In this document: positions 34,312 to 43,038 of the stretch, piece after piece
Position numbering within the stretch: the stretch's first letter is position 1
Layout: every line of letters begins with the position of its first letter
DNA from: Actinomycetota bacterium
GTDB taxonomy: Bacteria; Actinomycetota; Acidimicrobiia; Acidimicrobiales; RAAP-2
NCBI GenBank assembly: GCA_021324045.1
Contig: JAJPJV010000029.1
Span: 1 to 64,000 of the forward strand
DNA: 64,000 nucleotides
Direction: 5' to 3'
Notes under the pieces: generated by a model
What the model saw: only the letters and a program-made list of their open reading frames with translations
What the model was told of the DNA's origin: nothing
Database searches by the model: none
Made by a program: the position numbers and the translations under genes

Positions 34312-35787
34312 TCAACGCACCTGTGCCGGCAGGGCGAATCGGACGGTCTCTTGTGTCGTACGGTGCTCGGTGACCGAGGTATCGCCCAGCGCCGCCAGGA
34401 CCTCCACCGTTTCGTGGACCAGTGCGTCCGGAGCGGAGGCACCGGCAGTGATCCCAACGGTGCGCGCACCGTTGAGCCAGCTCAGTTGGAGCTGCGAGAC
34501 GTCTTCGATGAGCTCCGCGCGGCAACCCTGGCGGTTGGCGACCTCGACCAATCGGAGCGTGTTGGAGGAATTCTCGGATCCAACGACCAGCATCAGGTCG
34601 CATCGACGTGCGACCGCTCGGACGGCATCCTGGCGGTTCTGGGTCGCGTAGCAGATGTCGTCCGCACTCGGTCCGACCAGGCGGGGATAGCGCTCCTGGA
34701 GCGCAGCGATGACCTCGGCGGTCTCGTCGGTCGCCAGGGTGGTCTGGGTGAGATAGGCAACCGGCTCGTCAGGCGCCAGGTCGAGCGCCTCGACGTCGTC
34801 GACCGATTCGACGAGCCGGATCCGGCCCGGCACCTCCCCCATGGTGCCGATGACCTCTTCGTGGTCGCCATGGCCGACCAACACGATTTGGTGGCCTCGT
34901 TCCGCGTAACGCCGCGCTTCGTGATGCACCTTTGCCACCAGCGGGCACGTGGCGTCGATCACCGTGAGATCACCTCGACGAGCGGCCTCCTCCCGAACGG
35001 CTCGAGAGACCCCGTGGGCGGCGAGGACAACGGTCGCTCCATCCGGGACCTCGCTGATCTCCTCGACGAACACGGCCCCCTTGGATTCGAGGTCGCGCAC
35101 GACATGGGCGTTGTGGACAATCTGGCGACGAACGTAGACCGGCGCCTTCGAGCGTTCGAGGGCCCTCTCGACGATCTCGATGGCGCGCTCGACCCCGGCA
35201 CAGAATGAGCGCGGCGCGGCGAGCACCACCTGACGGCGCCCCAGCGCGCGCGCCCACGCCTCGAGCACCGAACGCGTCCGACGCAACGATGCCAACGCAC
35301 GAAGCCCCCCCCGCACCGGGCCGTGCTCGATGGTGTCGGCGATGGATCGGATCACCGCGACGGGTCGGTCGGCCAAAGCGCCAGCCAGCCACGCCGACTC
35401 CATGTCCACTGCAACGGCACCATTGCCTGCCAGCGCTCGGCGCCGGGCTCGAGGAACGAACGTGGGAGCCGACGCCACCGTTCCCGTCCGCGCCGAGAGA
35501 CCATTGCGGCGGAGCTCGCCAGCGAGCAGGATGCCGTGCGGAAGCCGTCGTTGGAACTTGCCATCGATCGTGCGCAGCTCGGTCGCGACTACGAGGTCGC
35601 CCGGTTGCAGGTCCTCCTGGAGCGCCCCGGCGACGCCGACGACCCCAACGGCCACATCGTCTCGCCGGCCGTCGAGGTCAGGCCTCCACGCGGCTGCGCG
35701 TTCCCTCCCGGCCCCGACGACCGTGACCGCCCCGCCGACGGCGAGGGCCTCGAGTCGAAGGGCGGTCACGACCCGCAGGTCAGCCAC
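34312..35787 (-). CDS. hpnG-ispH: fusion: HpnG-type adenosylhopane nucleosidase/phosphorylase + IspH
   Basis: 491 aa. Residues 1-180 are a PNP/UDP phosphorylase-type domain, with VTALRLEALAVGG and the nucleosidase motif AVDMESAW (D128, E130); HpnG removes adenine from adenosylhopane. Residues 185-491 are a full IspH (4-hydroxy-3-methylbut-2-enyl diphosphate reductase): C196 in APRSFCAGVERAIEIVERAL, C281 in VIDATCPLVAKVHHEARRY and C379 in DDICYATQNRQDAV, plus GSENSSNTLRL. The cysteines match the [4Fe-4S] ligands. GTG 35787 overlaps the cyclase stop by 8 nt. Both domains are complete, so the last step of the MEP pathway and a hopanoid step are on one chain. Confidence 0.92.
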   Translation of the reverse strand: MADLRVVTALRLEALAVGGAVTVVGAGRERAAAWRPDLDGRRDDVAVGVVGVAGALQEDLQPGDLVVATELRTIDGKFQRRLPHGILLAGELRRNGLSARTGTVASAPTFVPRARRRALAGNGAVAVDMESAWLAGALADRPVAVIRSIADTIEHGPVRGGLRALASLRRTRSVLEAWARALGRRQVVLAAPRSFCAGVERAIEIVERALERSKAPVYVRRQIVHNAHVVRDLESKGAVFVEEISEVPDGATVVLAAHGVSRAVREEAARRGDLTVIDATCPLVAKVHHEARRYAERGHQIVLVGHGDHEEVIGTMGEVPGRIRLVESVDDVEALDLAPDEPVAYLTQTTLATDETAEVIAALQERYPRLVGPSADDICYATQNRQDAVRAVARRCDLMLVVGSENSSNTLRLVEVANRQGCRAELIEDVSQLQLSWLNGARTVGITAGASAPDALVHETVEVLAALGDTSVTEHRTTQETVRFALPAQVR

Positions 35788-37669
35788 CGTCGCCGTCCTG
35801 GGATCCGCAGGCGCGGACGTAGCGACCGAGCGCCGAGATCGGGAAGACCAGCCGGTAGAGGTGGTAGTTGATGTAGAAGTCATGGGGGAAGCCCGTGCCA
35901 GTGAAGTAAGGCTCGTCCCAGCTCCCGTCGTTGCGCTGCGTCTCGACCAGGAACCGGATGCCACCGTCGACGGTCGGTCCCCAACGGCCGGCGGCGATCA
36001 GCGCCAGCAGCGCCCATGCCGTCTGGGACGGCGTCGAGGCACCACGGCCACTGAACGCTGGATCGTCGTAGGAACGGAGGTCCTCCCCCCATCCCCCGTC
36101 GGGGTTCTGGTGCGCCTCCAGCCAGGCCACGGCCCTCTCGATGGCCTGATGCCGGGGTGGAACGCCAGCAGCGATGAGTGCGGGCACCACAGCCCCGGTG
36201 CCATAGAGGTAGTTCGCGCCCCACCGCCCGAACCAGGACCCGTCGTCCTCCTGGTTCCGCAGCAGCCAGGCGACGCCTCGCGCAAGGGCGGTCGACGACC
36301 GGTCTGCGCTCGCGAGCATCTCGACGACGTGCGCGGTGACATCCGCGCTGGGCGGGTCGATCAACTCACCGAAGTCACAGAAGGGGAGCTTGCGGCACAG
36401 GTCTCGGGTGTTGTTGACGTCGAAGGCGCCCCAACCGCCGTCGTCGCTCTGCATTCCCAGGACCCACGCGATCCCACGCTTCGATGCCGCCGTGGCCGGG
36501 ACGCCCGTACGGGCCAAGGCCATGATCACCTCGGCGGTGTCGTCGATATCTGGGTAGTGGTCGTTGGCGAACTCGAAGGCCCAGCCACCTGGCGCCAACT
36601 GCGGCCGACGCACGCTCCAGTCACCGCGAACGGAGATCTCCTTGCGCAACAGCCACTGTCCTGCGGCGACCAGGCGCGGATCCCCGGGCTCGACCCCGGC
36701 GTCGGCCAGGGCGATGGAGGCGAGCGCCGTGTCCCATACCGGCGACTGGCACGCCTCGAGGCGCCGGCCTCGCTCGTCGCGGATGATGAAACCCTCCAGT
36801 CCCTCAAGGCCTGCCCGGATCACCGGGTGGTCGATGGCATAGCCCTGGAGGTGCAGCGCGATCAGCGAGTACACCCACGGCGGTTGGATCCCCCCCCACG
36901 ACCCGTCCGCCTCCTGGCGGTACAGGATCCATCGCTCCGCTCGCGCGAGTGCCCAGCGCCGCAGGGTTCGGAATGGGTGCCGCTCGTAGCGATGGAGCAC
37001 CCGGTCGAGGCGGGCGAAGGCCCCCGGAACGCTGAACAGGGGTGGTGGCGGGGGATCCCCTGCACCCGTGCGCAGCTCGTCGATCCCGAAGCCGATCGGC
37101 CGGACCGGCCGGTGCGCGCTCACGATCGAGATGGCGACAATGCTCTGCCGAGCCCAGCAACCGAAGTCGTAGATATTGAGCGGGACACTGGGCGGCAGCA
37201 GCACGATCTCTGGTGGCATCACGGGCAAGCGTTCCCAGGACCACAGGCCGAAGAGCGCGAGCCACAGCCGCGTGAACACCCGCGTCGCTTCGACCCCACC
37301 GGCATCCCGGATGAACGACGCTGCCTTCGCCATGTGCGGGGCGTCCGGCGGATCGCCGGCCAGGCGGAGAGCCACGTAGGCCTCGACGGTCGTCGAAAGC
37401 TCGGGTGGCCCCCCGTAGAAGTTGGCCCAGGTTCCGTCGTCACGTTGCTGGGACCGGATCCACTTCGCCGCGGCGAGGGTCTCGTCCTGGGTGCGAATCC
37501 CGAGGAACTCCCGGAGGAGGAGATCTTCGGCATCCATGGTGACATTGGTCTCGAGCTCCCCCTTCCACCACCCCTCGGGATGCTGCAGGGCGGAGAGGGC
37601 GCGCACGGCACGCTCGAGGCAGGCAGCAGCCTCAGTGCGCTGCGTCCGTGCACCGGTGAGCGAGGTCAT
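35780..37669 (-). CDS. shc: squalene-hopene cyclase
   Basis: 629 aa, normal length. It cyclises squalene to hopene/hopanol at the inner membrane face. The acid motif is D374-I-D376-D377-TAE; QW repeats are spread through the chain (for example WALLALIAAGRWGPTVDGGI, then RNDGSWDE). QLAPGGWAFEF and CWARQSIVAISIVSA are also conserved. The gene starts with an ATGA overlap with the polyprenyl synthase gene. A Pro-rich insertion (DPPPPPLFS) near 205 is the only oddity. Confidence 0.96.
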   Translation of the reverse strand: MTSLTGARTQRTEAAACLERAVRALSALQHPEGWWKGELETNVTMDAEDLLLREFLGIRTQDETLAAAKWIRSQQRDDGTWANFYGGPPELSTTVEAYVALRLAGDPPDAPHMAKAASFIRDAGGVEATRVFTRLWLALFGLWSWERLPVMPPEIVLLPPSVPLNIYDFGCWARQSIVAISIVSAHRPVRPIGFGIDELRTGAGDPPPPPLFSVPGAFARLDRVLHRYERHPFRTLRRWALARAERWILYRQEADGSWGGIQPPWVYSLIALHLQGYAIDHPVIRAGLEGLEGFIIRDERGRRLEACQSPVWDTALASIALADAGVEPGDPRLVAAGQWLLRKEISVRGDWSVRRPQLAPGGWAFEFANDHYPDIDDTAEVIMALARTGVPATAASKRGIAWVLGMQSDDGGWGAFDVNNTRDLCRKLPFCDFGELIDPPSADVTAHVVEMLASADRSSTALARGVAWLLRNQEDDGSWFGRWGANYLYGTGAVVPALIAAGVPPRHQAIERAVAWLEAHQNPDGGWGEDLRSYDDPAFSGRGASTPSQTAWALLALIAAGRWGPTVDGGIRFLVETQRNDGSWDEPYFTGTGFPHDFYINYHLYRLVFPISALGRYVRACGSQDGDGG

Positions 37670-38685
37670 CGATCGCGCTCCGTCACGAAGCGAGCGACGG
37701 CCTCGAGGTCTTCACGCGCGCCGTCGGCGAGTGGCACCCGCTGGAGCGCCGCCAGTGCCTGGGAAAGCTCGGCATCGGCCATCGCCATGACCTCGCGCCG
37801 GGCGCCGGTGTCCTCGATCAGCTGGGCTGCACGCAAGACGTCCTGGGCGCTCAGCTCCGAATCCAGCAGGGTCACGAGCTCGTCGTACCGGTGCCCTGCG
37901 CGAGCCAGCGCCAAGACGACCGGGAGGCTCCTTTTGTGGGACAGCAGGTCGCCCCCGACTGGCTTTCCGGTCCGGCTCGGTTCTCCCCAAATCCCCAGCA
38001 TGTCGTCGATGGCCTGGAAGGCCAGGCCAAGGTGCGAACCGAAGTCGCCGAGCGCGGCAACCGTGGCCGGAGGGGCATCCGCCAAGATGGCACCGACCGA
38101 CGCCGCGAACGACAGCAGCGCGCCGGTCTTGCCTGCCTCCATCTCGACGCACTCTTGCGGAGTGACCTTCCCGCGCCCTTCGAACGCCATGTCCTGGGCC
38201 TGACCGGTGATCATGCGCTGCGTCGCGTCCGCGAGGGCTGCCGCGGCACGGACTCGCGCCGGAGCCGGATCCTCGAGCAACACCTGGATCGCCAGCGTCG
38301 AGAGCGCATCGCCGGTGACGATCGCTCGGCCGACCCCGAACTCCGCCCACACCGTAGCCCGATGACGCCGCTCCCGGTCCCCGTCGATGATGTCGTCGTG
38401 AATGAGCGAGTAGTTGTGCACCAGCTCGACCGCGACCCCACCGACGACGCCCACCGCTTCGGGGGCGCCGGCCGCCGTGGCTGAGAGGATGGCCAAACCG
38501 CCCCGCACGTACTTGCCGCCGCCGAGGTGATGGCGTAAGGGCGCCTGGAGCTCTGGCGCGATCCGGCGAATGGCAGCGTCGAGACCGGGACGGACGAGCG
38601 CAGCCGCGCGCGCCAACGCCGCCTGTGCTCGGGCCGCCGACGCTTCGCTGGTCGGCAGCTCAGGCTCCAAGGTTCCCTTGCTCAC
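37666..38685 (-). CDS. polyprenyl diphosphate synthase (hopanoid-associated)
   Basis: 339 aa trans-type prenyl synthase, making FPP or longer for squalene synthesis. The first Asp-rich motif is LIHDDIIDGDRERRHRATVW; the second is FQAIDDMLGIWGEPSRTGKP, with KRSLPVV following. GGGKYVRGGL and TGALLSFAA are in their usual places. The start GTG 38685 overlaps the hpnE stop as GTGA, so the 73-residue extension in the longer frame is rejected. Product chain length cannot be decided from sequence alone. Confidence 0.92.
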   Translation of the reverse strand: MSKGTLEPELPTSEASAARAQAALARAAALVRPGLDAAIRRIAPELQAPLRHHLGGGKYVRGGLAILSATAAGAPEAVGVVGGVAVELVHNYSLIHDDIIDGDRERRHRATVWAEFGVGRAIVTGDALSTLAIQVLLEDPAPARVRAAAALADATQRMITGQAQDMAFEGRGKVTPQECVEMEAGKTGALLSFAASVGAILADAPPATVAALGDFGSHLGLAFQAIDDMLGIWGEPSRTGKPVGGDLLSHKRSLPVVLALARAGHRYDELVTLLDSELSAQDVLRAAQLIEDTGARREVMAMADAELSQALAALQRVPLADGAREDLEAVARFVTERDR

Positions 38686-40175
38686 CGGGCCACCATCGCT
38701 TGCTCCCCGACCTTGCGAACCGCAAGACCCTCCCCGGCCGCGACGCCGGGAGAGCTCGCGGGCGCCCGGCCGAGCGCCAGGGCCTCCCGGGCCGCCTCGA
38801 TCCCGCTGCGGACAGCGCCTTCCATGGTCGCTGGCCAGCCGGTGCGGCACCACGCTCCCGCGACGTAGACCCCCTCGAGCCTCGTTCGGGGACCCGGCCG
38901 CCACTTCGCAATCCCCGGGGTCGCCCGGAAGGTCGCTGCCCGCTCCCGCGTGACGACCGCGTCGATCAGCTCAGCCCTCCGTGCGCCGGGCAACAGCGCA
39001 CGGAGGGCTTCGAACATCGAACCGATGAGATCGGCAGGCCGGCGCCCGATCAAGGCGTCCGCGGCCGACAACGAGACCGACAGGCATTGCTCTCGGTTCG
39101 CCGCACCCATCGGGCCTCGGCCCGAGCGGCTCGACATGCTCGCCCGCTCGCGCGTCGCGCCCTCAGCTTCGGCGCCAACCGGAGGCAGCCAATGAGCGGC
39201 TTCCGTCCGGTCGAACACGAACTGCAGGGGCGAATCGACGCATGCAAAGAAGGCCAGGTCCGTCACCTGCCGATCGAGCACGAGGTGCACGTTGACGATG
39301 GGGGAGGCACCGAGGTGCTCGACGCCAGGAAGGACGGCCGAACCGAGCAGTTCCTGTGCCGTGCCCGGTGGTGTCGCCACGATGACGGCATCGGCCACGT
39401 GCGTGCGGTCACCGGGGTGAACCGACAGGCGCCGGCTCGGACCATGCGCCTCCACACCCGTCACTGCGGCTCCGAGCACGACCTCGACGCCCGCCTGGTC
39501 GAGTGCGTCCATCGAGCGATCGCCGTGGAGGAACCCGAGGGGAACGATCGACCATCCGATGTCCCCGGCATCGGCACGGTCGAGGAGACCGGTTCGAAAG
39601 ACCATGGCCCCCTGGGCAGCAGAGGCGTCCGAAGCTGGAAGATTAATCGTGGGTAGGGCGACAAGGTTCCAGAGGCGATCGATCGCTTGGGGGCTCTGGC
39701 CGTGACGCTCGAGCCAGTGTTCCAGCGTCATCGAGTCAAGCGCGGGATCGTCGAGGTCGAGTGCGCACAGCGCGCGCACGGCGCGCACGGCGCAAAGGCG
39801 CTCGCGCATCGACAGGTGCGCATAGCGGACAAGGCTGGGACCCAGGTGCAGCGGCGCCGGGAGGCCACGGCTGCGCGCGATGGTGGCCCGGGTGCCACTG
39901 GGCGCCAGGACCGGAACCTCAAGCTGGCGCTGAAGCCTGACCAACCCGGATGCGCCGATCCGGTCGAGGAAGCCGCGGTATGCCGTGCAGCACCGGAGGA
40001 AGACGTGCTGGCCGTTGTCGAACCATCGGCCAGCACGGCGAAACGACCACGTCAGCCCGCCCAACTTCGTCCGGCGTTCGAGGAGCACGACTTCTGCGCC
40101 CTGCCCCGCGGCCTCGAGGGCTGCGGCGATGCCAGCCAGGCCGCCGCCGACGACCACGATGCGAAAGCGACTCAC
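38682..40175 (-). CDS. hpnE: HpnE, squalene-associated FAD-dependent desaturase
   Basis: About 497 aa. In the HpnC-HpnD-HpnE route, HpnE reduces hydroxysqualene to squalene. The N-terminal FAD-binding motif is VVVGGGLAGIAAALEAAGQG, then VVLLERRTKLGGLTWSFRR; the C-terminal FAD motif is GVYVAGAWCRTGWPATMEGA. It is similar in layout to carotenoid desaturases. GTG 40175 forms a GTGA overlap with hpnD. The longer open frame starting at 40448 is rejected as shadow of hpnD. Confidence 0.93.
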   Translation of the reverse strand: MSRFRIVVVGGGLAGIAAALEAAGQGAEVVLLERRTKLGGLTWSFRRAGRWFDNGQHVFLRCCTAYRGFLDRIGASGLVRLQRQLEVPVLAPSGTRATIARSRGLPAPLHLGPSLVRYAHLSMRERLCAVRAVRALCALDLDDPALDSMTLEHWLERHGQSPQAIDRLWNLVALPTINLPASDASAAQGAMVFRTGLLDRADAGDIGWSIVPLGFLHGDRSMDALDQAGVEVVLGAAVTGVEAHGPSRRLSVHPGDRTHVADAVIVATPPGTAQELLGSAVLPGVEHLGASPIVNVHLVLDRQVTDLAFFACVDSPLQFVFDRTEAAHWLPPVGAEAEGATRERASMSSRSGRGPMGAANREQCLSVSLSAADALIGRRPADLIGSMFEALRALLPGARRAELIDAVVTRERAATFRATPGIAKWRPGPRTRLEGVYVAGAWCRTGWPATMEGAVRSGIEAAREALALGRAPASSPGVAAGEGLAVRKVGEQAMVAR

Positions 40176-41080
40176 GACCCCACACCCACCAGGCTTCGCG
40201 CGGCGACCCACGCCTTTTCGAGAACCGGAAGCGAGACGCGGCTCCGGGTCACCGCCAGGGGGTCTCGCTCGATGCGAGCGAGGAGCCTTCGGTAGATGCC
40301 GGCCATCGTCGCCACGCAGGCTCGACTGCGATGATCGAGCATGGGCAGAAGGCGCCACCCTCGTTCGAACCATTGAGCGGTCTTCTCGCACTCGAAATGC
40401 ACCAGCGCAGCGATCGCCTCCGCGGGGCCGCTCAGGTCCGGGGGACAACCCACCGTGGCAGCATCCGTCGCGGGCAGGTACACCCTCCCGCGTGCTCGGT
40501 CCTCGACGACGTCACGCAGGATGTTGGTGAGCTGCAGGGCGATCCCCAGGTCGTCGGCGAGCCCAATCGCCCGTTGCGCGTCGGCAGGACGGAGCCCTGC
40601 GCGCTCGCATGCCGGCCTGAACACGGCGAACGACAAGCGCCCGATCGATCCCCCGACGCGCCGGCAGTACACGATGAGCTCGTCGAAGGTCTCGTACGCC
40701 GTTCCGTGGACGTCCATCTCGCAGCCATCGATCAGCTCGATGAAGGCCCCGATGGGCAGGTCGTAGCCCCGTGCGGCGTCAGCGAGCGCCACCATGACCG
40801 GATCGGGGTCAGCGCCGCCGGACTCGGGGGACGCCAGCAGGCGGTCGAGCTGCTTGCGCACGGTGGCGAGTTCAGTCAGTTTCTTCTCCGGTGGATCGTC
40901 GCCGTCGCCGATGTCGTCGATGCGACGCGCCAACGCATAGACGACCGAGAGCGCTTGGCGCTCGGGGGGGGCCAAGAGCCGGATCCCGTACGCGAAGTTC
41001 TTCGCCGCCGCACGGGTGATCCCCTCGCAGATACGGTAGGCGGACTCCACCCCTGCTGTGCGCAGCTGACCGGCGTTCAT
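40172..41080 (-). CDS. hpnD: HpnD, presqualene diphosphate synthase
   Basis: 302 aa trans-isoprenyl diphosphate synthase-like. It makes presqualene diphosphate from two FPP. Asp-rich motifs: RRIDDIGDGDD (residues 60 region) and LTNILRDVVEDRARGRVYLP; FVARLL-like ALSVVYALARRI precedes. ATG 41080 overlaps the hpnC stop by 4 nt (ATGA). Length and motifs agree with HpnD, and its placement after hpnC is typical. Confidence 0.93.
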   Translation of the reverse strand: MNAGQLRTAGVESAYRICEGITRAAAKNFAYGIRLLAPPERQALSVVYALARRIDDIGDGDDPPEKKLTELATVRKQLDRLLASPESGGADPDPVMVALADAARGYDLPIGAFIELIDGCEMDVHGTAYETFDELIVYCRRVGGSIGRLSFAVFRPACERAGLRPADAQRAIGLADDLGIALQLTNILRDVVEDRARGRVYLPATDAATVGCPPDLSGPAEAIAALVHFECEKTAQWFERGWRLLPMLDHRSRACVATMAGIYRRLLARIERDPLAVTRSRVSLPVLEKAWVAARSLVGVGS

Positions 41081-41955
41081 GCCAGCGAAGCACCCAGGAT
41101 CGTCAGGCATCGAAGCACGAGGCGGGTCGAGCGGGGATGGCAGCGATGGGCCAGCACGTCGTAGTCCCGCCGAGCGATCTCGTCGAGCGCCGCGAGGCCT
41201 CCGGCCGCGAAGGCCGCCACGGCGACGCGCTGGCGCACCGGGAGGGTGCCAGCCAGCGGCCCTGCTGCTCGAAGCATCCGGCGGGCACGCGCGGTCTCGA
41301 GCACGACCACGCGTCGCAGCCCGCGCGAGGCGCTCGGGCGGAGCAGGTCCTCTGGGTCACAGCCGAAACGGTCGAGGTCCTCGAGGGGAAGGTAGATGCG
41401 ACCCCGTGCTGCGTCCTCGTGCACATCTTGGAGATGCTCGACGATCTGGAGCGCGTTGCACACCTCGTCGGACCACGCGCAGCGTTGTGGGGTGGCGGCG
41501 CCGAAGATGCCCAGGACGAGACGGCCAACCGGAGCCGCAGAGAGCATGCAGTACTCCAGGAGCGCATCGAAGGTCTCGTAGCGAGAGACGACTTGGTCCT
41601 GCCGGTTGGCGGCGACGAGATCGCGGAATGGCGCAAGGGGCAGACCGAAGTGCTCGATGGTCTCCCCCACACGGACCATGAGGGGGTGCGTCGCCCCGCC
41701 CGCGCTCGCTCGATCGAGCTCCTCTTCGACCCAGTCGAGCAGTTCGCCGCGATCCCCGGTGGCCTCGTCGCCGATGTCGTCGACGAGGCGGGCAAAGCCG
41801 TAGACCGCGAGCAGGCCCCGCCGGAGCCGTGCGGGCAGGACCCGGGATGCCACCGGGAAGTTCTCCTGCGCTGCCTTTTCGAGGACGGTGCTCGCGCTCG
41901 GAACGTTGCCTGCCGGCTCGTGCCGCAGCGGAAGGCGTGTGGGGGCTGCCACCAC
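41077..41955 (-). CDS. hpnC: HpnC, squalene synthase-like (presqualene to hydroxysqualene)
   Basis: 292 aa. HpnC converts presqualene diphosphate to hydroxysqualene in the three-enzyme squalene route. Asp-rich motifs: RLVDDIGDEATGDR and LQDVHEDAARGRIYLP, after ENFPVASRVLP. The start GTG 41955 is chosen because AAGGAG (41963-41968) is 7 nt upstream; this also leaves a 5' leader after the promoter at 42001-42028. A TTG at 41988 would lie only a few bases after the expected transcription start. It is the first gene of the operon. Confidence 0.93.
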   Translation of the reverse strand: MVAAPTRLPLRHEPAGNVPSASTVLEKAAQENFPVASRVLPARLRRGLLAVYGFARLVDDIGDEATGDRGELLDWVEEELDRASAGGATHPLMVRVGETIEHFGLPLAPFRDLVAANRQDQVVSRYETFDALLEYCMLSAAPVGRLVLGIFGAATPQRCAWSDEVCNALQIVEHLQDVHEDAARGRIYLPLEDLDRFGCDPEDLLRPSASRGLRRVVVLETARARRMLRAAGPLAGTLPVRQRVAVAAFAAGGLAALDEIARRDYDVLAHRCHPRSTRLVLRCLTILGASLA

Positions 41956-42000
41956 CGGCCGGCTCCTTCGTATAGCGCCGATGACCAACGGTCCTCACTT

Positions 42001-42028
42001 GTTATACGTGCCGGGGTGGCCTCGTCAA
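42001..42028 (-). promoter_or_regulatory. sigma-70/HrdB-type promoter of the hopanoid operon
   Basis: On the minus strand: -35 TTGACG at 42028-42023, 16-nt spacer, -10 TATAAC at 42006-42001. Both hexamers match the consensus at 5 of 6 positions, in a region of high GC where such matches are rare. Transcription would start near 41994 with about 40 nt of leader before the GTG of hpnC. It lies about 130 nt downstream of the MerR-TetR stop codon, so the operon has its own promoter. Confidence 0.75.
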
Positions 42029-42156
42029 GAACCATGGCCAGGACTCCGAAAGAACCCAGTTCAGCGGGGGGACTGCCTGGCGAACGTCCCCGGATTCGGC
42101 ATCCGCCGAGGGTCGTCAGGAAGGGCCTGAACCGCCGCTCCCCTCGGGCCTTGCGA
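42029..42156. other. intergenic region between regulator and hopanoid operon
   Basis: 128 nt between the MerR-TetR stop and the promoter. Nothing beyond GC-rich filler was recognised; an operator for the upstream regulator may lie here. Confidence 0.35.
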
Positions 42157-43017
42157 TCAGGCAGGGGAGCGCAAGCCGAACGCCGGGCGAAGGAAACCCA
42201 ACAGGACCGTCTCGACCACCCGACGAGCCGTCGGCACCGCACCAGCCCTGCCTCCCCGCAGGCGGGGGAGCAGTCTCGCCGCGAGCCCCTGGGAGACGCT
42301 GGCGACCACTCCGGCCAACTTGGGTTCCTTGCGCAGCTCGCGGGTCGCGGCCTCGAGCAGAAGCGGTGCCAGCGGCTCAAGGATTCGGCGGAGCGCGCCG
42401 ACCGCTTCGTGCTCGGTCAAAATGCCTGGTCGCGCGGGCAATCCTTCATCGACGGCGTCCACCATCGACCGCGCCGCCGCGACGAACAGCTCGTCCTTCG
42501 ACGCGAAGTAGCGGTAGAACGACCCCTTCGCGATTCCCGCCGCGTCACAGAGGTCGCCGACGCAGACCCCGTCGTAGCCATGCCTGGCGAAGGCCTCTCG
42601 GGCAGCCGCGAGCAACCGGTCCGTCGGGAGGTTCTCGCTGCGCGCACGTGCGTCGACGATGCGGTCCCACCCCTCGGGACCCACACCTTCGCGCGCGGCG
42701 GCGAGCACCTCGGGAAGGACCCGCCGAACGTCCTCAAGGCGCAGGTGATGGCGCTCCCGCAGGAACCGCACCGCGCTGAGTGCGACGACATGGTCCTCGC
42801 CGTAGAGGAAGCGGTTGACCGAAGCCGTCGTGGGCTGGGGAAGGAGGCCGATTCTCCGGTAGTAATGGATGGTCGGAACGGGAACGCCCGTGCGCCGAGC
42901 GAGCACCGACACCGAGAACCGGCGTGGACGGGCGTTGTCGCGCTCAGCGGACCCGAGCTCGGAAAACCTCTCCGGGACTCCGGTGGCGGGTATGCTCCGC
43001 AACTCGGTCAGCGTCAC
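42157..43017 (-). CDS. MerR-TetR fused transcriptional regulator
   Basis: 286 aa with two DNA-binding domains. Residues about 34-100 are a MerR-type winged HTH: FSVSVLARRTGVPVPTIHYY, then RRIGLLPQP, then LRFL-like AVRFLRERHHLRLEDVRRVL. Residues about 134-180 are a TetR HTH: LLAAAREAFARHGYDGVCVG, then DLCDAAGIAKGSFYRYFASK. The rest is a TetR ligand domain. The GTG start follows AGGAGAGGGAG. It lies on the same strand just upstream of the hopanoid operon with palindromes near its own promoter. It is probably an autoregulated controller of hopanoid synthesis, by context only. Confidence 0.9.
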   Translation of the reverse strand: MTLTELRSIPATGVPERFSELGSAERDNARPRRFSVSVLARRTGVPVPTIHYYRRIGLLPQPTTASVNRFLYGEDHVVALSAVRFLRERHHLRLEDVRRVLPEVLAAAREGVGPEGWDRIVDARARSENLPTDRLLAAAREAFARHGYDGVCVGDLCDAAGIAKGSFYRYFASKDELFVAAARSMVDAVDEGLPARPGILTEHEAVGALRRILEPLAPLLLEAATRELRKEPKLAGVVASVSQGLAARLLPRLRGGRAGAVPTARRVVETVLLGFLRPAFGLRSPA

Positions 43018-43038
43018 GGCTCCCTCTCCTGCCCGTCA

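Noticed and set aside
35330-38203. 957-aa plus-strand open frame across the cyclase and nucleosidase-IspH genes
   Set aside because: It lies antisense to two conserved genes, has no recognisable motif and is explained by GC-rich codon bias on the opposite strand.
37666-38904. longer start for the polyprenyl synthase
   Set aside because: The first 73 residues are hpnE in another frame; the GTGA overlap gives a better start at 38685.
39765-39800. GCGCGCACGG short repeat as a possible CRISPR-like or binding array
   Set aside because: It is within hpnE coding sequence (RAVRAL residues) and has no spacers.
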